From contig NZ_FZOI01000005.1 of the NCBI RefSeq assembly GCF_900188385.1, positions 186,001 through 250,000 of the forward strand: DNA of 64,000 bases, in the 5' to 3' direction. Within the stretch, counting starts at the first letter, position 1; each line of letters starts with the position of its first letter. Below are positions 1 through 8,032 of the stretch, one piece after another. The notes under the pieces were generated by a model. The model saw only the letters and a program-made list of their open reading frames with translations, was not told the origin of the DNA and ran no database searches. Position numbers and translations under genes: made by a program. The DNA is from Azospirillum sp. RU38E. Lineage in GTDB: Bacteria; Pseudomonadota; Alphaproteobacteria; Azospirillales; Azospirillaceae.

Positions 1-51
1 AATGACGAACAGGTTCAGCGCCAGCAGGGCGCTGGAGAATTTGGCCTTCAT
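1..51 (-). CDS. 5' end of a putative secreted protein (cut by window edge)
   Basis: Reading leftwards from an ATG at 49-51 gives MKAKFSSALLALNLFVI, still open at base 1. A lysine-containing start followed by a hydrophobic run looks like a signal peptide. Only 17 residues are visible, so no family can be assigned. It lies in the same direction as the Cys/His-rich small protein at 124-534, about 70 bases away, and may share its transcript. Confidence 0.4.
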   Translation of the reverse strand, partial: MKAKFSSALLALNLFVI

Positions 52-123
52 GGGAAAGGCTCCGTCTTTACGGGGTTTAGGCGTCGGGGGAAGGGCGGGG
101 CGGCGGCAAGCCACCCCCGCACG

Positions 124-534
124 TCACCCACGCGGTGGCCGCAAAGGCGGGGCAGGGTGCCGGCCATCATGGTCGGCCAGGGCGGCTGGCGGGCTGAGCC
201 GGGCCGGCGGCGGGAACAGCACCGGCAGCGGCGATCCCGGCAAGGCGGCCGCCACACACCAGGCCACACAACAGGGGCCGGCCCCTTTGCCGGCATTATC
301 CGGCATGGCTTTGCCATGGTCCTGGTGGGAAGCGGCCTGTTGGGCCGCCTGATGCAGCGGACAGTCCTGATCCTCCATGGCGGCCATGGTGCCGACAGGT
401 ATTGGGGCCGCATGGTGAGCCGCATTGACGGACAGGGCGCGTACCGGCATCACCGCCAGGGCAAGCAACCCCAGCAGCACCACCAGCAGGCGCAGCGCGG
501 CATGGCGCCGCCATATCCGATCAAACCGTCTCAT
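124..534 (-). CDS. Small exported Cys/His-rich protein, DUF2946-like
   Basis: 136 aa from the ATG at 534 (MRRFDRIWRRHA). A basic start is followed by a hydrophobic stretch LLVVLLGLLALAVMPVRA, a signal peptide or N-terminal anchor. The mature part has a DCPLH motif, a run of histidines (HQDHGK) and a CCVAWC cluster, then a proline-rich tail. This arrangement resembles small DUF2946-type proteins often found beside copper or TonB-receptor genes, but the match is by style only. An upstream in-frame ATG at 591 would put residues before the signal peptide, so 534 is preferred although no good ribosome site precedes it. Metal binding is an inference from the Cys/His content. Confidence 0.5.
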   Translation of the reverse strand: MRRFDRIWRRHAALRLLVVLLGLLALAVMPVRALSVNAAHHAAPIPVGTMAAMEDQDCPLHQAAQQAASHQDHGKAMPDNAGKGAGPCCVAWCVAAALPGSPLPVLFPPPARLSPPAALADHDGRHPAPPLRPPRG

Positions 535-608
535 CGCTGGGAAAGATAGGCTGCCCCAGGACGGACCGCAAGCCTGGGCCGGCGGCGGCATGGTGCCACG
601 GGGACCGG

Positions 609-809
609 CTATTCCGTCTTGTCCACCTTATCCGCCGCCTTCCGGGCAGCACGGGCGGCCAGGTCACGGCGGGTGGCGCCGTCGGCGCATTCCATCCAGG
701 CCAACCGGGCCACCCGTTCCGCCAGACTGAAACTGTGCTGACGGCGCGGGGTGCTGGCGGGGGCGCTGTCTGCCCCCGCCAGTATTTTTGCTGTCGGCGG
801 ATTCGTCAT
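609..809 (-). CDS. Small hypothetical protein translationally coupled to a chemoreceptor
   Basis: 66 aa. The ATG (807-809) overlaps the TGA of the chemoreceptor gene (806-808) as ATGA, which is good evidence for a real coupled gene. The N-terminal third is polar and probably disordered. The rest ([21 protein letters not shown] and onward) is predicted helical and ends in an Ala/Arg/Lys-rich stretch. No family is recognised and no membrane segment or signal is seen. Its position suggests a role with the receptor, but nothing in the sequence shows one. Confidence 0.55.
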   Translation of the reverse strand: MTNPPTAKILAGADSAPASTPRRQHSFSLAERVARLAWMECADGATRRDLAARAARKAADKVDKTE

Positions 810-2482
810 GCCGCCTTTACACCCCGGATGAAGGTCTCCACCGCCTGGCGCAGGGTGGCGGCCTGCTGGGCCAGCTCACGCGAGGCACCCAGCACCTGTA
901 CCGAACCGGCGGCGGAACTTTCCGCCGCCTCCCGCACGCCGCTGATGGTGCGGGAGACTTCCTGCGTGCCGGTGGCGGCCTCGGCGGCATTGCGGCTGAT
1001 CTCCCCGGTGGCGGCGGTCTGTTCTTCCACCGTGCCGGCGACCGTGGCGGAGACCTCGTTCAGGCGGAAAATCACCTGGGCGATGCGGCTGATCGCCTGT
1101 ACCGATCCGTCGATACTGTCGCGCATCAGGGTGATCTGGGTGCGGATATCGTCGGTGGCGCGGGCAGTCTGGTTGGCCAGGGTCTTCACCTCCGATGCCA
1201 CCACGGCAAAGCCCTTTCCGGCCTCCCCGGCGCGGGCGGCCTCAATGGTGGCGTTCAGGGCCAGCAGGTTGGTCTGCCCGGCGATGCTTTCGATCAGGGC
1301 GATCACATCATTGATGCGCTGGCCGGCCTCGTTCAGGCTCTGGATGCTTTCCTGCGCCTGCTCGGCCTCCTGCGAGGCGGTGCGGGCAATATCGCGGGCA
1401 CCGGTCATCTGGCGGGCCACTTCCTGGATCGATCCGGTCATCTCCTCCGTGGCGGCGGCCACGGTCTGCACATTGGCCGCCGCCTGCCCGGTGGCGGAGG
1501 CGACGATGCCGGATTGCTGGGAAACCTGTTCAGAGGCGGAAGACAGCGACTGCGCCGTCGCCTCCAGCTCCGTGGCCGACCCGCTGAGCACGCCGAGGGC
1601 TTGCGAAATTTCGTTGTCGAAACGGGAAATCATTGCATCAATGGCGCGGGCCCGTTCCTCCTTGGCGGCTTGTTCCTGGCGCTGTTGCGCTTCCAGCGTC
1701 TCCCGTGCCTGGGCGTTCTGCTTGAAGACGATTGCCGTGCCGGCAATGGCGCCGATCTCATCCTGGCGGCTGGTGCCGAACAGCTCCACCTTGCTGTCAC
1801 CATCCGCCAGTCGGCGCAGACAGCCGACAATGGCGGCCATCGGCGTGATGATGCCGGTTTGCGCGACCCAGATGCCGCCGGCAATGCCCAGAACAATCCC
1901 GCCGACCGCCACCAGGATCATCACCAGCAAGGAAGTATCGGCCGTGTCATCGGCATAGGCGGCCAGTTTCTTGCCTTTGGCGTTGGTATAATTGACATAA
2001 TCCATGACATCGCTGGTCCATTCTGCCTGGGCGCCGGCCTCGGCATCGATGGCGACCAGCAATGCGTCCTGGCGGGTTCCCGGCGTTGCCGCCAGTTCCA
2101 GCGTTTTGCGTTGGATTTTCTCATACTCGCCGAAGGTGCGCAGGATTTCGGCCAGCTTCTTTTGCTGTTCAGCATCGCCGGTGACCTTGGCAGCTTGGTG
2201 CTGTTCCATGAAATCCTGGCGGATTTTCGCCAGATTCTGCCGGATTTCCGACAGGCTGTCCGGCTTCAGCGCCAGCCGGTATTCCTGCTGCTGCATTTCC
2301 ACCGCGATGCGGCGGAAGCGGGCACCATACAGGATTTCATCGGATGTAACGCTGATGCCCTCCACGGCGGCGGCGATATTGCCCAATCCCAGCGTACCGG
2401 TCACGGTGATGACGCCGGAAACGGCCGCCATGAACACCAGAACCAACAGAATTTTCGATCTGATTCGAATATTGTCCAACAT
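806..2482 (-). CDS. Methyl-accepting chemotaxis protein
   Basis: 558 aa membrane chemoreceptor. The start at 2482 ([12 protein letters not shown]) is chosen because a GAGGAAGGG site precedes it; the frame stays open upstream without a credible start. An N-terminal membrane helix (about 10-30) is followed by a helical periplasmic sensor of about 150 residues resembling four-helix-bundle domains, then a second membrane helix near 190-210. A HAMP domain ([18 protein letters not shown]) leads to the cytoplasmic signalling hairpin with its conserved tip [22 protein letters not shown]. It would pass ligand signals to CheA/CheW. No che genes adjoin it, so it is an orphan receptor. It is followed by a coupled 66-aa gene. 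Confidence 0.9.
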   Translation of the reverse strand: MLDNIRIRSKILLVLVFMAAVSGVITVTGTLGLGNIAAAVEGISVTSDEILYGARFRRIAVEMQQQEYRLALKPDSLSEIRQNLAKIRQDFMEQHQAAKVTGDAEQQKKLAEILRTFGEYEKIQRKTLELAATPGTRQDALLVAIDAEAGAQAEWTSDVMDYVNYTNAKGKKLAAYADDTADTSLLVMILVAVGGIVLGIAGGIWVAQTGIITPMAAIVGCLRRLADGDSKVELFGTSRQDEIGAIAGTAIVFKQNAQARETLEAQQRQEQAAKEERARAIDAMISRFDNEISQALGVLSGSATELEATAQSLSSASEQVSQQSGIVASATGQAAANVQTVAAATEEMTGSIQEVARQMTGARDIARTASQEAEQAQESIQSLNEAGQRINDVIALIESIAGQTNLLALNATIEAARAGEAGKGFAVVASEVKTLANQTARATDDIRTQITLMRDSIDGSVQAISRIAQVIFRLNEVSATVAGTVEEQTAATGEISRNAAEAATGTQEVSRTISGVREAAESSAAGSVQVLGASRELAQQAATLRQAVETFIRGVKAA

Positions 2483-3070
2483 TTCCAGCCCTTCCTCGTG
2501 CAGCGACGGCAGACACGGTATGGGCCTGCGGCGTCGATGCGGTCGCACCCCATCGCCCTTTCCAAGTTTCCTTGGTTCCCACTGGCTGGATTTTTGTTTG
2601 TTGACAAGACACGGAGGTCCGCTACCGCTTAACCATTTGAACGGGCGGAAAACCGGTCTAAATTCAGGAGACGGCCTGCTGCTATACGAAATAGGCATCA
2701 GGACCAATTTACACGCGACCGGGATAGACGCATCAAATTGGCAACGGCAAGCCTCTACCGCAGTTGGAAAAACCAGGGCGTGCTAACCGCCAGGGCAGGC
2801 AATGCAACAAGCTGCCGCCAGGGTGAGTGGCTGCCTCATGAAGCGCGATACTGATGATTGCTCCCTGTTTCGGTCCTGCCACCTGGCAGATGCCATCACA
2901 TCCCCTGTGTTGAAGATCCATGCCATGGCGAGCAGCTTACAAACCAAAAAATCGAATCGCAACGGAAAATGGGAGTCATTTTTCGATTTTAAACTAAATT
3001 TTCACTCCCGCCTGACGGGAGGAAACATTGGCAGGCAGATATTCGGCCACCACCCGTCGGGGGGCGTGCG
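2483..3070. other. Intergenic region between divergent chemoreceptor and repressor genes
   Basis: 588 bases without a convincing gene; short frames here have no good start or recognisable product. The left part has normal GC. The part from about 2938 to 3002 is strikingly AT-rich and holds nested inverted repeats (annotated separately at 2948-3021). Promoters for the chemoreceptor (leftward) and the repressor (rightward) should lie here, but I cannot place -35/-10 boxes with confidence. Confidence 0.5.
2948..3021. promoter_or_regulatory. Cluster of inverted repeats, candidate repressor operators
   Basis: Three symmetric units lie just upstream of the repressor gene. The first is an outer AAAATCGA (2948-2955) with TCGATTTT (2983-2990). 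The second is an inner AAAATG (2966-2971), five bases, CATTTT (2977-2982). The third is CTCCCG (3005-3010), five bases, CGGGAG (3016-3021). GGGAGT at 2971-2976 is also mirrored by ACTCCC at 3004-3009. Closely spaced dyads in AT-rich DNA ahead of a CI-like gene are typical of autoregulated operators. Binding by that protein is inferred. Confidence 0.4.
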
Positions 3071-3505
3071 ATGAACAGCGTCGCTGCCCGGCTGCGGGCC
3101 ATTCGGCGTCATTTTGGCTTTTCCACCCGTGCGCAGATGGCGGAGAGGCTGAATTTGCCAGCCTCCACCTATAATGGCTACGAAACCGACCAAGGTCCAC
3201 CCAAGCTGGAATGGCTGACCGAACTGGCGGCCATGGGGGTGGATATTAACTGGTTGCTGCTGGGGCAAGGGGAGATGATGCATGGTCATGCGCCCAACGC
3301 TACAGCTCCCGTGGTGATCGACGATATCCTGCTGGCGGCCATGATCCATACGGTGGAGCGGCGGGAGCAAGGCGCTGGTAAACCATTGACAGCGCAAGAA
3401 AAAGGCCAGCTGGTGGCCCGACTTTACACCATGACGCTGCAGCACGCTGCGGCCAGCATCCCGCAGGGACCGCTGCGTCTGGATGAGAAGGCGGCGGGGG
3501 AATGA
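3071..3505 (+). CDS. XRE/CI-type helix-turn-helix repressor
   Basis: 144 aa. Residues about 5-65 form an XRE-type helix-turn-helix (RAQMAERLNLPASTYNGYE) followed by the DINWLLLGQGEM segment characteristic of phage CI-like repressor N-termini. The remaining 75 residues are helical with no peptidase or metal-binding motif, so no LexA/CI-style autocleavage domain is seen. It stands alone: no integrase, Cro or structural phage genes are nearby, so it is either a domesticated repressor or a chromosomal regulator. Nested dyads immediately upstream (2948-3021) are candidate operators for autoregulation. The start has a G-rich stretch (GGGGGGCGTGCG) upstream. Confidence 0.8.
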   Translation: MNSVAARLRAIRRHFGFSTRAQMAERLNLPASTYNGYETDQGPPKLEWLTELAAMGVDINWLLLGQGEMMHGHAPNATAPVVIDDILLAAMIHTVERREQGAGKPLTAQEKGQLVARLYTMTLQHAAASIPQGPLRLDEKAAGE

Positions 3506-3558
3506 CGCCAAGGGGCATGAGTTATGACCGTTGATATTACGCGATTTTCAGTTTTTTC

Positions 3559-3644
3559 ACCGTCACCCCGGCGAAGGCCGGGGTCCAGGTTTGTAGAACA
3601 ATGCGACTGTGATTCTGGACCCCGGCCTTCGCCGGGGTGACGGT
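3559..3644. repeat. Pair of perfect 30-bp inverted repeats (alphaproteobacterial palindromic repeat)
   Basis: The arm at 3559-3588 is exactly complementary to 3615-3644, separated by 26 bases. Each arm is itself built on the palindrome-like core CCCCGGCGAAGGCCGGGG. This core resembles a dispersed palindromic repeat common between genes in many alphaproteobacteria. It lies between the repressor and composite repeat copy A and could form a very stable hairpin in RNA or supercoiled DNA. Confidence 0.75.
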
Positions 3645-3660
3645 AAGGATACAGTAATAC

Positions 3661-3817
3661 AAATCTCCCTTGATCGTGACCGATCCAGGGAGATTTCGCG
3701 CTCCCTCACGCGCCGGGCGCTGCCTCCGGCAGCTTGGCTTACGCGCCACGTGGCGCGGGCCGGCGGTCGCCGGCCTCCAACCCGCCTAAAGGTCAGCCTT
3801 TAGGCGGGTTGGTATAA
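3661..3817 (+). repeat. Composite multi-hairpin repeat, copy A
   Basis: This is the first of three related elements (others at 10207-10352 and 45864-46008). In order: hairpin 1 (3661-3696, 15 of 16 pairs, loop TGAC); hairpin 2 GCTGCC-TCC-GGCAGC (3719-3733); conserved linker TTGGCTTACGC; hairpin 3, the palindrome CGCGCCACGTGGCGCG (3742-3757); hairpin 4 CCGGCG-GT-CGCCGG (about 3760-3773); hairpin 5, CCAACCCGCCTAAAGG (3777-3792) with its exact complement (3797-3812); and a terminal GGTATAAG-type box. Stem sequences differ from the other copies but pairing is retained. The element lies between convergent genes, downstream of the CI-like repressor. Confidence 0.8.
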
Positions 3818-3922
3818 GATTTTGATAATGAATGAAAACCTTCCAGACAGACGCAGAGGGAACACGAAATCTCCCGAGAATCCGATTTTCCGCTATAATG
3901 TGATGAAAAATCGTCGGACCCC

Positions 3923-4825
3923 TCACGCACGCCGCGCACTGCCCATATCCTGGCGCACCTGGGCCACCAGCCAGCGGCGGAATCGGGCCAGCGCCGGCTC
4001 GTTCCAGCGGCGGGGGCGGGCGAACAGCACATAGGGCTGCATCACCACGGCGGATGTGCCCAGTTCCACCAGACCGCCGCTGGCCAGATCGGCCCCGCAG
4101 ATCAGCTCATTGGCCAGGGCCACGCCCTGGCCCAGCCGGGCCGCCTCCACCGCCAGATGCGCGTGCCATAATTTCGGGCCGCGCAGTTCCTTGGGCGCCG
4201 TCAGGCCGGCGGCGGCGAACCAGACCCGCCATTGCTCATGGCTTTCCTCATGGATCAGTGGGGCGGTGGCAAGCCCGCCCAGATCATCGGCCAGGGTCGG
4301 GTGCTTTTCCAGCCAGAAGGGGCTAGCCACGGGGAAGACGCGCGGCCGCGCCAGCACGGCGACCCGCATGTCACCGGTGGCCGGGGCACCATAGCCGATC
4401 TGGGCATCCAGCGTATCATCGGCCAGATCAGGCTTGATATCGCCCGGCCGCAACGAAATATCGATTTCCGGATGCAGGCGCTGAAAATCCGGCAGGCGCG
4501 GCGTCATCCAGCGCAGGGCGAAGCCGGGCAGGCAGCCAATGGTCAGGCTGGCCGACCGCTTTTCCTGCGACACATCGCGGGTGGCATCGGCAATGTCGGC
4601 CAGCGCTGAACGGATACGGGCGGCATAGTCGCTGCCCGCCTGGGTCAGCACCACCCCCTGGCGGGAGGTGCGGACCAACTGGGCATCCACCAGTTCCTGC
4701 AGGCTGCGCAGATGGCGGCTGACGACCGTATGGTCCAGCCCCAGCTCTTCAGCGGCACGGCGGACATTGCCGTGCCGGGCCACGGCTTCAAAGGCACGCA
4801 GGGCAGGCAGGGGGGGAATTTTCAT
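3923..4825 (-). CDS. LysR-family regulator (GcvA-like), likely of the gab genes
   Basis: 300 aa. The N-terminal winged helix-turn-helix (LPALRAFEAVARHGNVRRAAEELGLDHTVVSRHLRSL) is followed by the two-lobed effector-binding domain (about 92-295). The opening PPLPALRAFEAVAR is typical of the GcvA branch. It is the last gene after gabT and gabD on the same strand, 24 bases from gabD, so it is probably co-transcribed and likely controls GABA catabolism. A 19-bp dyad upstream of gabT (7710-7728) is a candidate binding site. The inducer is not evident. Confidence 0.85.
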   Translation of the reverse strand: MKIPPLPALRAFEAVARHGNVRRAAEELGLDHTVVSRHLRSLQELVDAQLVRTSRQGVVLTQAGSDYAARIRSALADIADATRDVSQEKRSASLTIGCLPGFALRWMTPRLPDFQRLHPEIDISLRPGDIKPDLADDTLDAQIGYGAPATGDMRVAVLARPRVFPVASPFWLEKHPTLADDLGGLATAPLIHEESHEQWRVWFAAAGLTAPKELRGPKLWHAHLAVEAARLGQGVALANELICGADLASGGLVELGTSAVVMQPYVLFARPRRWNEPALARFRRWLVAQVRQDMGSARRA

Positions 4826-4849
4826 CTCCCCCCCTGCCCGCCGGCCGGT

Positions 4850-6310
4850 TCACTCATCCAGACCCAGACAGAGATATTTGGTCTCCAGATACTCATCGAT
4901 GCCATATTTGCTGCCTTCACGGCCCAGCCCGCTCTGCTTCACCCCGCCGAACGGTGCGGTTTCGGTGGAGATCAGCCCTTCATTGACACCGACCATGCCA
5001 TATTCCAGGGCTTCCGCCACCCGCCAGATGCGGGCCAGCTTGCGGCTATAGAAATAAGCGGCCAGACCATACTCGGTATCATTGGCGCGGGCCACCACAT
5101 CGGCCTCGTCCTGGAAGCGCTGGATGGCGGCGACGGGGCCGAAAATCTCTTCCCGCGCCAGCCGCATTTCCGGCGTTACATCGACAATGACGGTGGGCTG
5201 GAAGAAGCAGCCGCCCAGCGCATGGGGGCTGCCACCGGTCAGCACGCGGGCACCCTTGGCCACCGCATCGGCGATCAGTTCCTGCACCTTGGCGATGGCG
5301 GCCGCATTGATCATCGGCCCCTGCTGGATGCCGGGCTGACAGCCATCCCCCACTGTCAATGCCTCCGTCGCCGCCACCAGCCGGTCCACGAAGGCATCAT
5401 AGACGCCATCCTGCACATAGAAGCGGTTGGTGCAGACACAGGTCTGCCCGGCATTGCGGTATTTGGAGGCCATGGCCCCGGCAATGGCGGTATCGAGATT
5501 GGCATCATCGAAAACGATGAAGGGGGAATTGCCGCCCAGCTCCAGCGACAGTTTCTTCACCGTATCAGCACTCTGCCCCATCAGCAGCTTGCCCACCCGG
5601 GTGGACCCGGTGAAGGAGAGCTTGCGCACGATGGGCGAGGCCGTCAGTTCCCGGCCGATGCCCACCGGATCGCCGGTGACGATATTGATGGTGCCAGCGG
5701 GGAAGCCCGCGCGTTCCGCCAGCACCGCCAGGGCCAGGGCCGACAGCGGGGTGGATTCGGCCGGTTTCAGCACCACGGTGCAGCCGGCTGCCAGGGCGGG
5801 GGCGATCTTGCGGGTGATCATGGCGTTGGGGAAGTTCCAGGGCGTGATGGCCCCTACCACGCCCACCGCCTCCTTCAGCACCAGCAGGCGGGCCCCCGGC
5901 TTGTGCGTCGGCACGATATCGCCATAGACGCGCCGGGCTTCCTGCGCGAACCATTCGATAAAGCTCAAGCCATAGCCGATTTCGCCCCGCGCCTCGTCCA
6001 GCGGCTTGCCCTGCTCCAGGGTCAGCAGCCGGGCCAGATCTTCCTTGGCGGCCAGGATCAGATCATGCCAGCGCATCATCAGGGCGGCGCGATCCTTGGC
6101 GGTGCGCGCCTTCCAGGCCGGCAGGGCGGCGTTGGCCGCCGCGATGGCGCGGGCGGTTTCCGCCGCACCCATGGCCGGTACCTGGCCCAGCACGGCACCG
6201 CTGGCCGGGTTGGCCACATCGAAGCGACCGCCATCATCGGCGTCACACCAGACGCCATTGATGAAGGCCTGCCCGCGCAGCAGCGCCGGATCGTTCAGAA
6301 AACTGCTCAT
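4850..6310 (-). CDS. gabD: Succinate-semialdehyde dehydrogenase
   Basis: 486 aa, the usual length. It oxidises succinate semialdehyde to succinate with NAD(P)+, the second step of GABA breakdown, in the cytoplasm. It shows the aldehyde dehydrogenase fold with the cofactor site ITPWNFP, the catalytic glutamate in LELGGNSPFIVF, and the nucleophilic cysteine in NAGQTCVCTNRF, whose second cysteine is characteristic of GabD. The start at 6310 (MSSFLNDP) is preferred over the longer frame because the upstream residues overlap the gabT end. gabT lies 28 bases upstream on the same strand, giving a gabT-gabD unit. Confidence 0.93.
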   Translation of the reverse strand: MSSFLNDPALLRGQAFINGVWCDADDGGRFDVANPASGAVLGQVPAMGAAETARAIAAANAALPAWKARTAKDRAALMMRWHDLILAAKEDLARLLTLEQGKPLDEARGEIGYGLSFIEWFAQEARRVYGDIVPTHKPGARLLVLKEAVGVVGAITPWNFPNAMITRKIAPALAAGCTVVLKPAESTPLSALALAVLAERAGFPAGTINIVTGDPVGIGRELTASPIVRKLSFTGSTRVGKLLMGQSADTVKKLSLELGGNSPFIVFDDANLDTAIAGAMASKYRNAGQTCVCTNRFYVQDGVYDAFVDRLVAATEALTVGDGCQPGIQQGPMINAAAIAKVQELIADAVAKGARVLTGGSPHALGGCFFQPTVIVDVTPEMRLAREEIFGPVAAIQRFQDEADVVARANDTEYGLAAYFYSRKLARIWRVAEALEYGMVGVNEGLISTETAPFGGVKQSGLGREGSKYGIDEYLETKYLCLGLDE

Positions 6311-6338
6311 GTCAATCGTCTCCGGTAGGCGCTGCGGG

Positions 6339-7628
6339 TCACAGGGTGAGCGCGCGTTCCAGCTTGGCCAGCCCTTCCGCCAGCACGGCATCGCCCACCG
6401 TCAGCGGCACCAGGATGCGGATGACATTGCCATGCGTACCGCAGGACAGCAGGATCAACCCTTCGGCCAGCGCCTTGGCGGTCACCCGCGCCGTCGTCTC
6501 CTTGTCCGGCGCGCCGCCGGTGCGGTCGGTGACGATATCAAAGCCGATCATCGCGCCCAGGCCACGGATGGCGGTGATCGGCACCAGATCATTGCGGGTG
6601 GCGAACGTTTCCAGCCGGGCCTTGATGGTCTCACCGATGGCATCGGCGCGGGCGCACAGCCCCTCTTCCTCGATCACCGACAGCACGGCCAGGGCGGCGG
6701 CGCAGGCCAGCGGGCTGCCGGCATAGGTGCCGCCCAGCCCACCCGGCTCCACCCGATCCATGATCTCCGCCTTGCCCAGCACGCCGGACAGCGGGAAGCC
6801 ACCGGCCAGCGACTTGGCCATGGTGATCAGGTCGGGTTCCACGCCGCTATGTTCAATGGCGAACAGCCGGCCGGTGCGGGCAAAGCCGGACTGCACCTCG
6901 TCGGCGATCAGCAGAATGCCGTGACGGTCGCAAATCTCCCGCAGGGCCTTCAGCAGCTCCACCGGGGCCGGGTGGAACCCGCCTTCGCCCTGCACCGGCT
7001 CAATGACGATGGCGGCCACCCGGTCGGGGCCGATATCGGCGGCGAACAGGAAATCCAGCGCCTTCAGGCTGTCGGCCACCGTGACGCCATTCTGCGGCAC
7101 GGGGAAGGGCAGGTGATAGACCTCCGCCGGCATGGAACCAAAGCCGCGCTTATAGGGCAGCACCTTGCCGGTCATCGCCATGGTCATCAGCGTGCGGCCA
7201 TGGAAGGCGCCGCTGAAGGTGATGACGCCGTTGCGGCCGGTGGCGCAGCGGGCGATCTTCACCGCATTTTCCACCGCTTCCGCCCCGGTGGTGAACAGGA
7301 TGCTCTTGGCCGGGGCCTTGAAGGGGGCCCGCGCGTTCAGCGCCTCCGCCAGCGCGATATAGCTGTCATAGGCAGCCACCTGGAAGGCGGTATGGGTGAA
7401 CCGCTCGGCCTGGGCGGCCACGGCCGCCATCACCTTGGGATGCCGGTGGCCGGTATTCAGCACGGCAATGCCGCCGGCGAAATCGACAAAGCGATTGCCT
7501 TCCACATCCCACAATTCCGCATTCTCCGCCCGGTCGGCATAGATGGGGAAGGCGGTGGCCACACCACGCGGCACGGCGGCGCTGCGGCGGCGGAGAAGAT
7601 CGGCATTGCTGGCGGTGGGCGTGGGCAT
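6339..7628 (-). CDS. gabT: 4-aminobutyrate aminotransferase
   Basis: 429 aa class-III PLP aminotransferase. It transfers the amino group of GABA to 2-oxoglutarate to give succinate semialdehyde and glutamate. The N-terminus RRRSAAVPRGVATAFPIYADRAENAELWD and the segment FAGGIAVLNTGHRHPKV are typical of GabT. The cofactor aspartate is in LLIADEVQSGFARTG and the Schiff-base lysine in ITMAKSLAGGFPLSG. It is first of the gabT-gabD-LysR set. The 151-bp upstream region carries a dyad (7710-7728) and is the likely promoter. Confidence 0.94.
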   Translation of the reverse strand: MPTPTASNADLLRRRSAAVPRGVATAFPIYADRAENAELWDVEGNRFVDFAGGIAVLNTGHRHPKVMAAVAAQAERFTHTAFQVAAYDSYIALAEALNARAPFKAPAKSILFTTGAEAVENAVKIARCATGRNGVITFSGAFHGRTLMTMAMTGKVLPYKRGFGSMPAEVYHLPFPVPQNGVTVADSLKALDFLFAADIGPDRVAAIVIEPVQGEGGFHPAPVELLKALREICDRHGILLIADEVQSGFARTGRLFAIEHSGVEPDLITMAKSLAGGFPLSGVLGKAEIMDRVEPGGLGGTYAGSPLACAAALAVLSVIEEEGLCARADAIGETIKARLETFATRNDLVPITAIRGLGAMIGFDIVTDRTGGAPDKETTARVTAKALAEGLILLSCGTHGNVIRILVPLTVGDAVLAEGLAKLERALTL

Positions 7629-7709
7629 CGGTCAGGTCCGGCGATGGGTGAAGATGTCCCGATATCACGCCGGATCGGCCGTCGCTTAAAGTGCGAAATG
7701 CGTCATCTA

Positions 7710-7728
7710 TGGTGCATAAAATACACCA
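7710..7728. promoter_or_regulatory. 19-bp dyad upstream of gabT, candidate LysR site
   Basis: TGGTGCATAAAATACACCA has five-base arms (TGGTG/CACCA) around an AT-rich centre, in the 151-bp gap upstream of leftward gabT. Its size and symmetry fit a LysR-type (T-N11-A-like) site. Binding by the downstream GcvA-like regulator is an inference. Confidence 0.35.
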
Positions 7729-7779
7729 AAAGGCTGAACGGACAGCCGGTCCGGCAGACATGATCGCGCCGGGGGCGTT

Positions 7780-8028
7780 TCACTCCCGCCCCTCTTCCCG
7801 ATCCCGCCGGCGCTGACGGCGTTGCAGCGTGGTGAACAGGATGAACAGGCCAAGCGCCCCGATAATCGCCGCCGCCATGGCGCCGCGTGCCGCCAGCGGC
7901 AGCGGTTCCAGCCCCATGGTCAGGTGAAAGGCGGCATAGGCCAGCAGGCCCAGCAGCAGGCCGGCGACCAGGATCAGCAGGATGGCGGCGCGCATGGGCA
8001 GAGCTTTCACAGTGGGTGAGTGACCCAT
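7780..8028 (-). CDS. Small two-helix membrane protein
   Basis: 82 aa with two hydrophobic segments (about 13-35 ILLILVAGLLLGLLAYAAF and 47-66 AMAAAIIGALGLFILFTTLQ) and a strongly charged C-terminal tail QRRQRRRDREEGRE. It starts 4 bases after the stop of the metallophosphoesterase gene, so the ATG at 8028 is chosen on coupling. MRAAILL at 7995 is an alternative that begins directly at the first helix. No family recognised. It is the last gene of the three-gene unit with the phosphoesterase and the diguanylate cyclase. Confidence 0.6.
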   Translation of the reverse strand: MGHSPTVKALPMRAAILLILVAGLLLGLLAYAAFHLTMGLEPLPLAARGAMAAAIIGALGLFILFTTLQRRQRRRDREEGRE

Positions 8029-8032
8029 CCTA

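Noticed and set aside
788-2632. Long + strand frames opposite the chemoreceptor
   Set aside because: Gly/His/Arg-rich translations are the usual mirror of GC-rich coding DNA on the other strand; the chemoreceptor is unmistakable.
2802-3074. 90-codon open frame before the CI-like gene
   Set aside because: It crosses the AT-rich operator region, has no ribosome site and shows no recognisable protein pattern.
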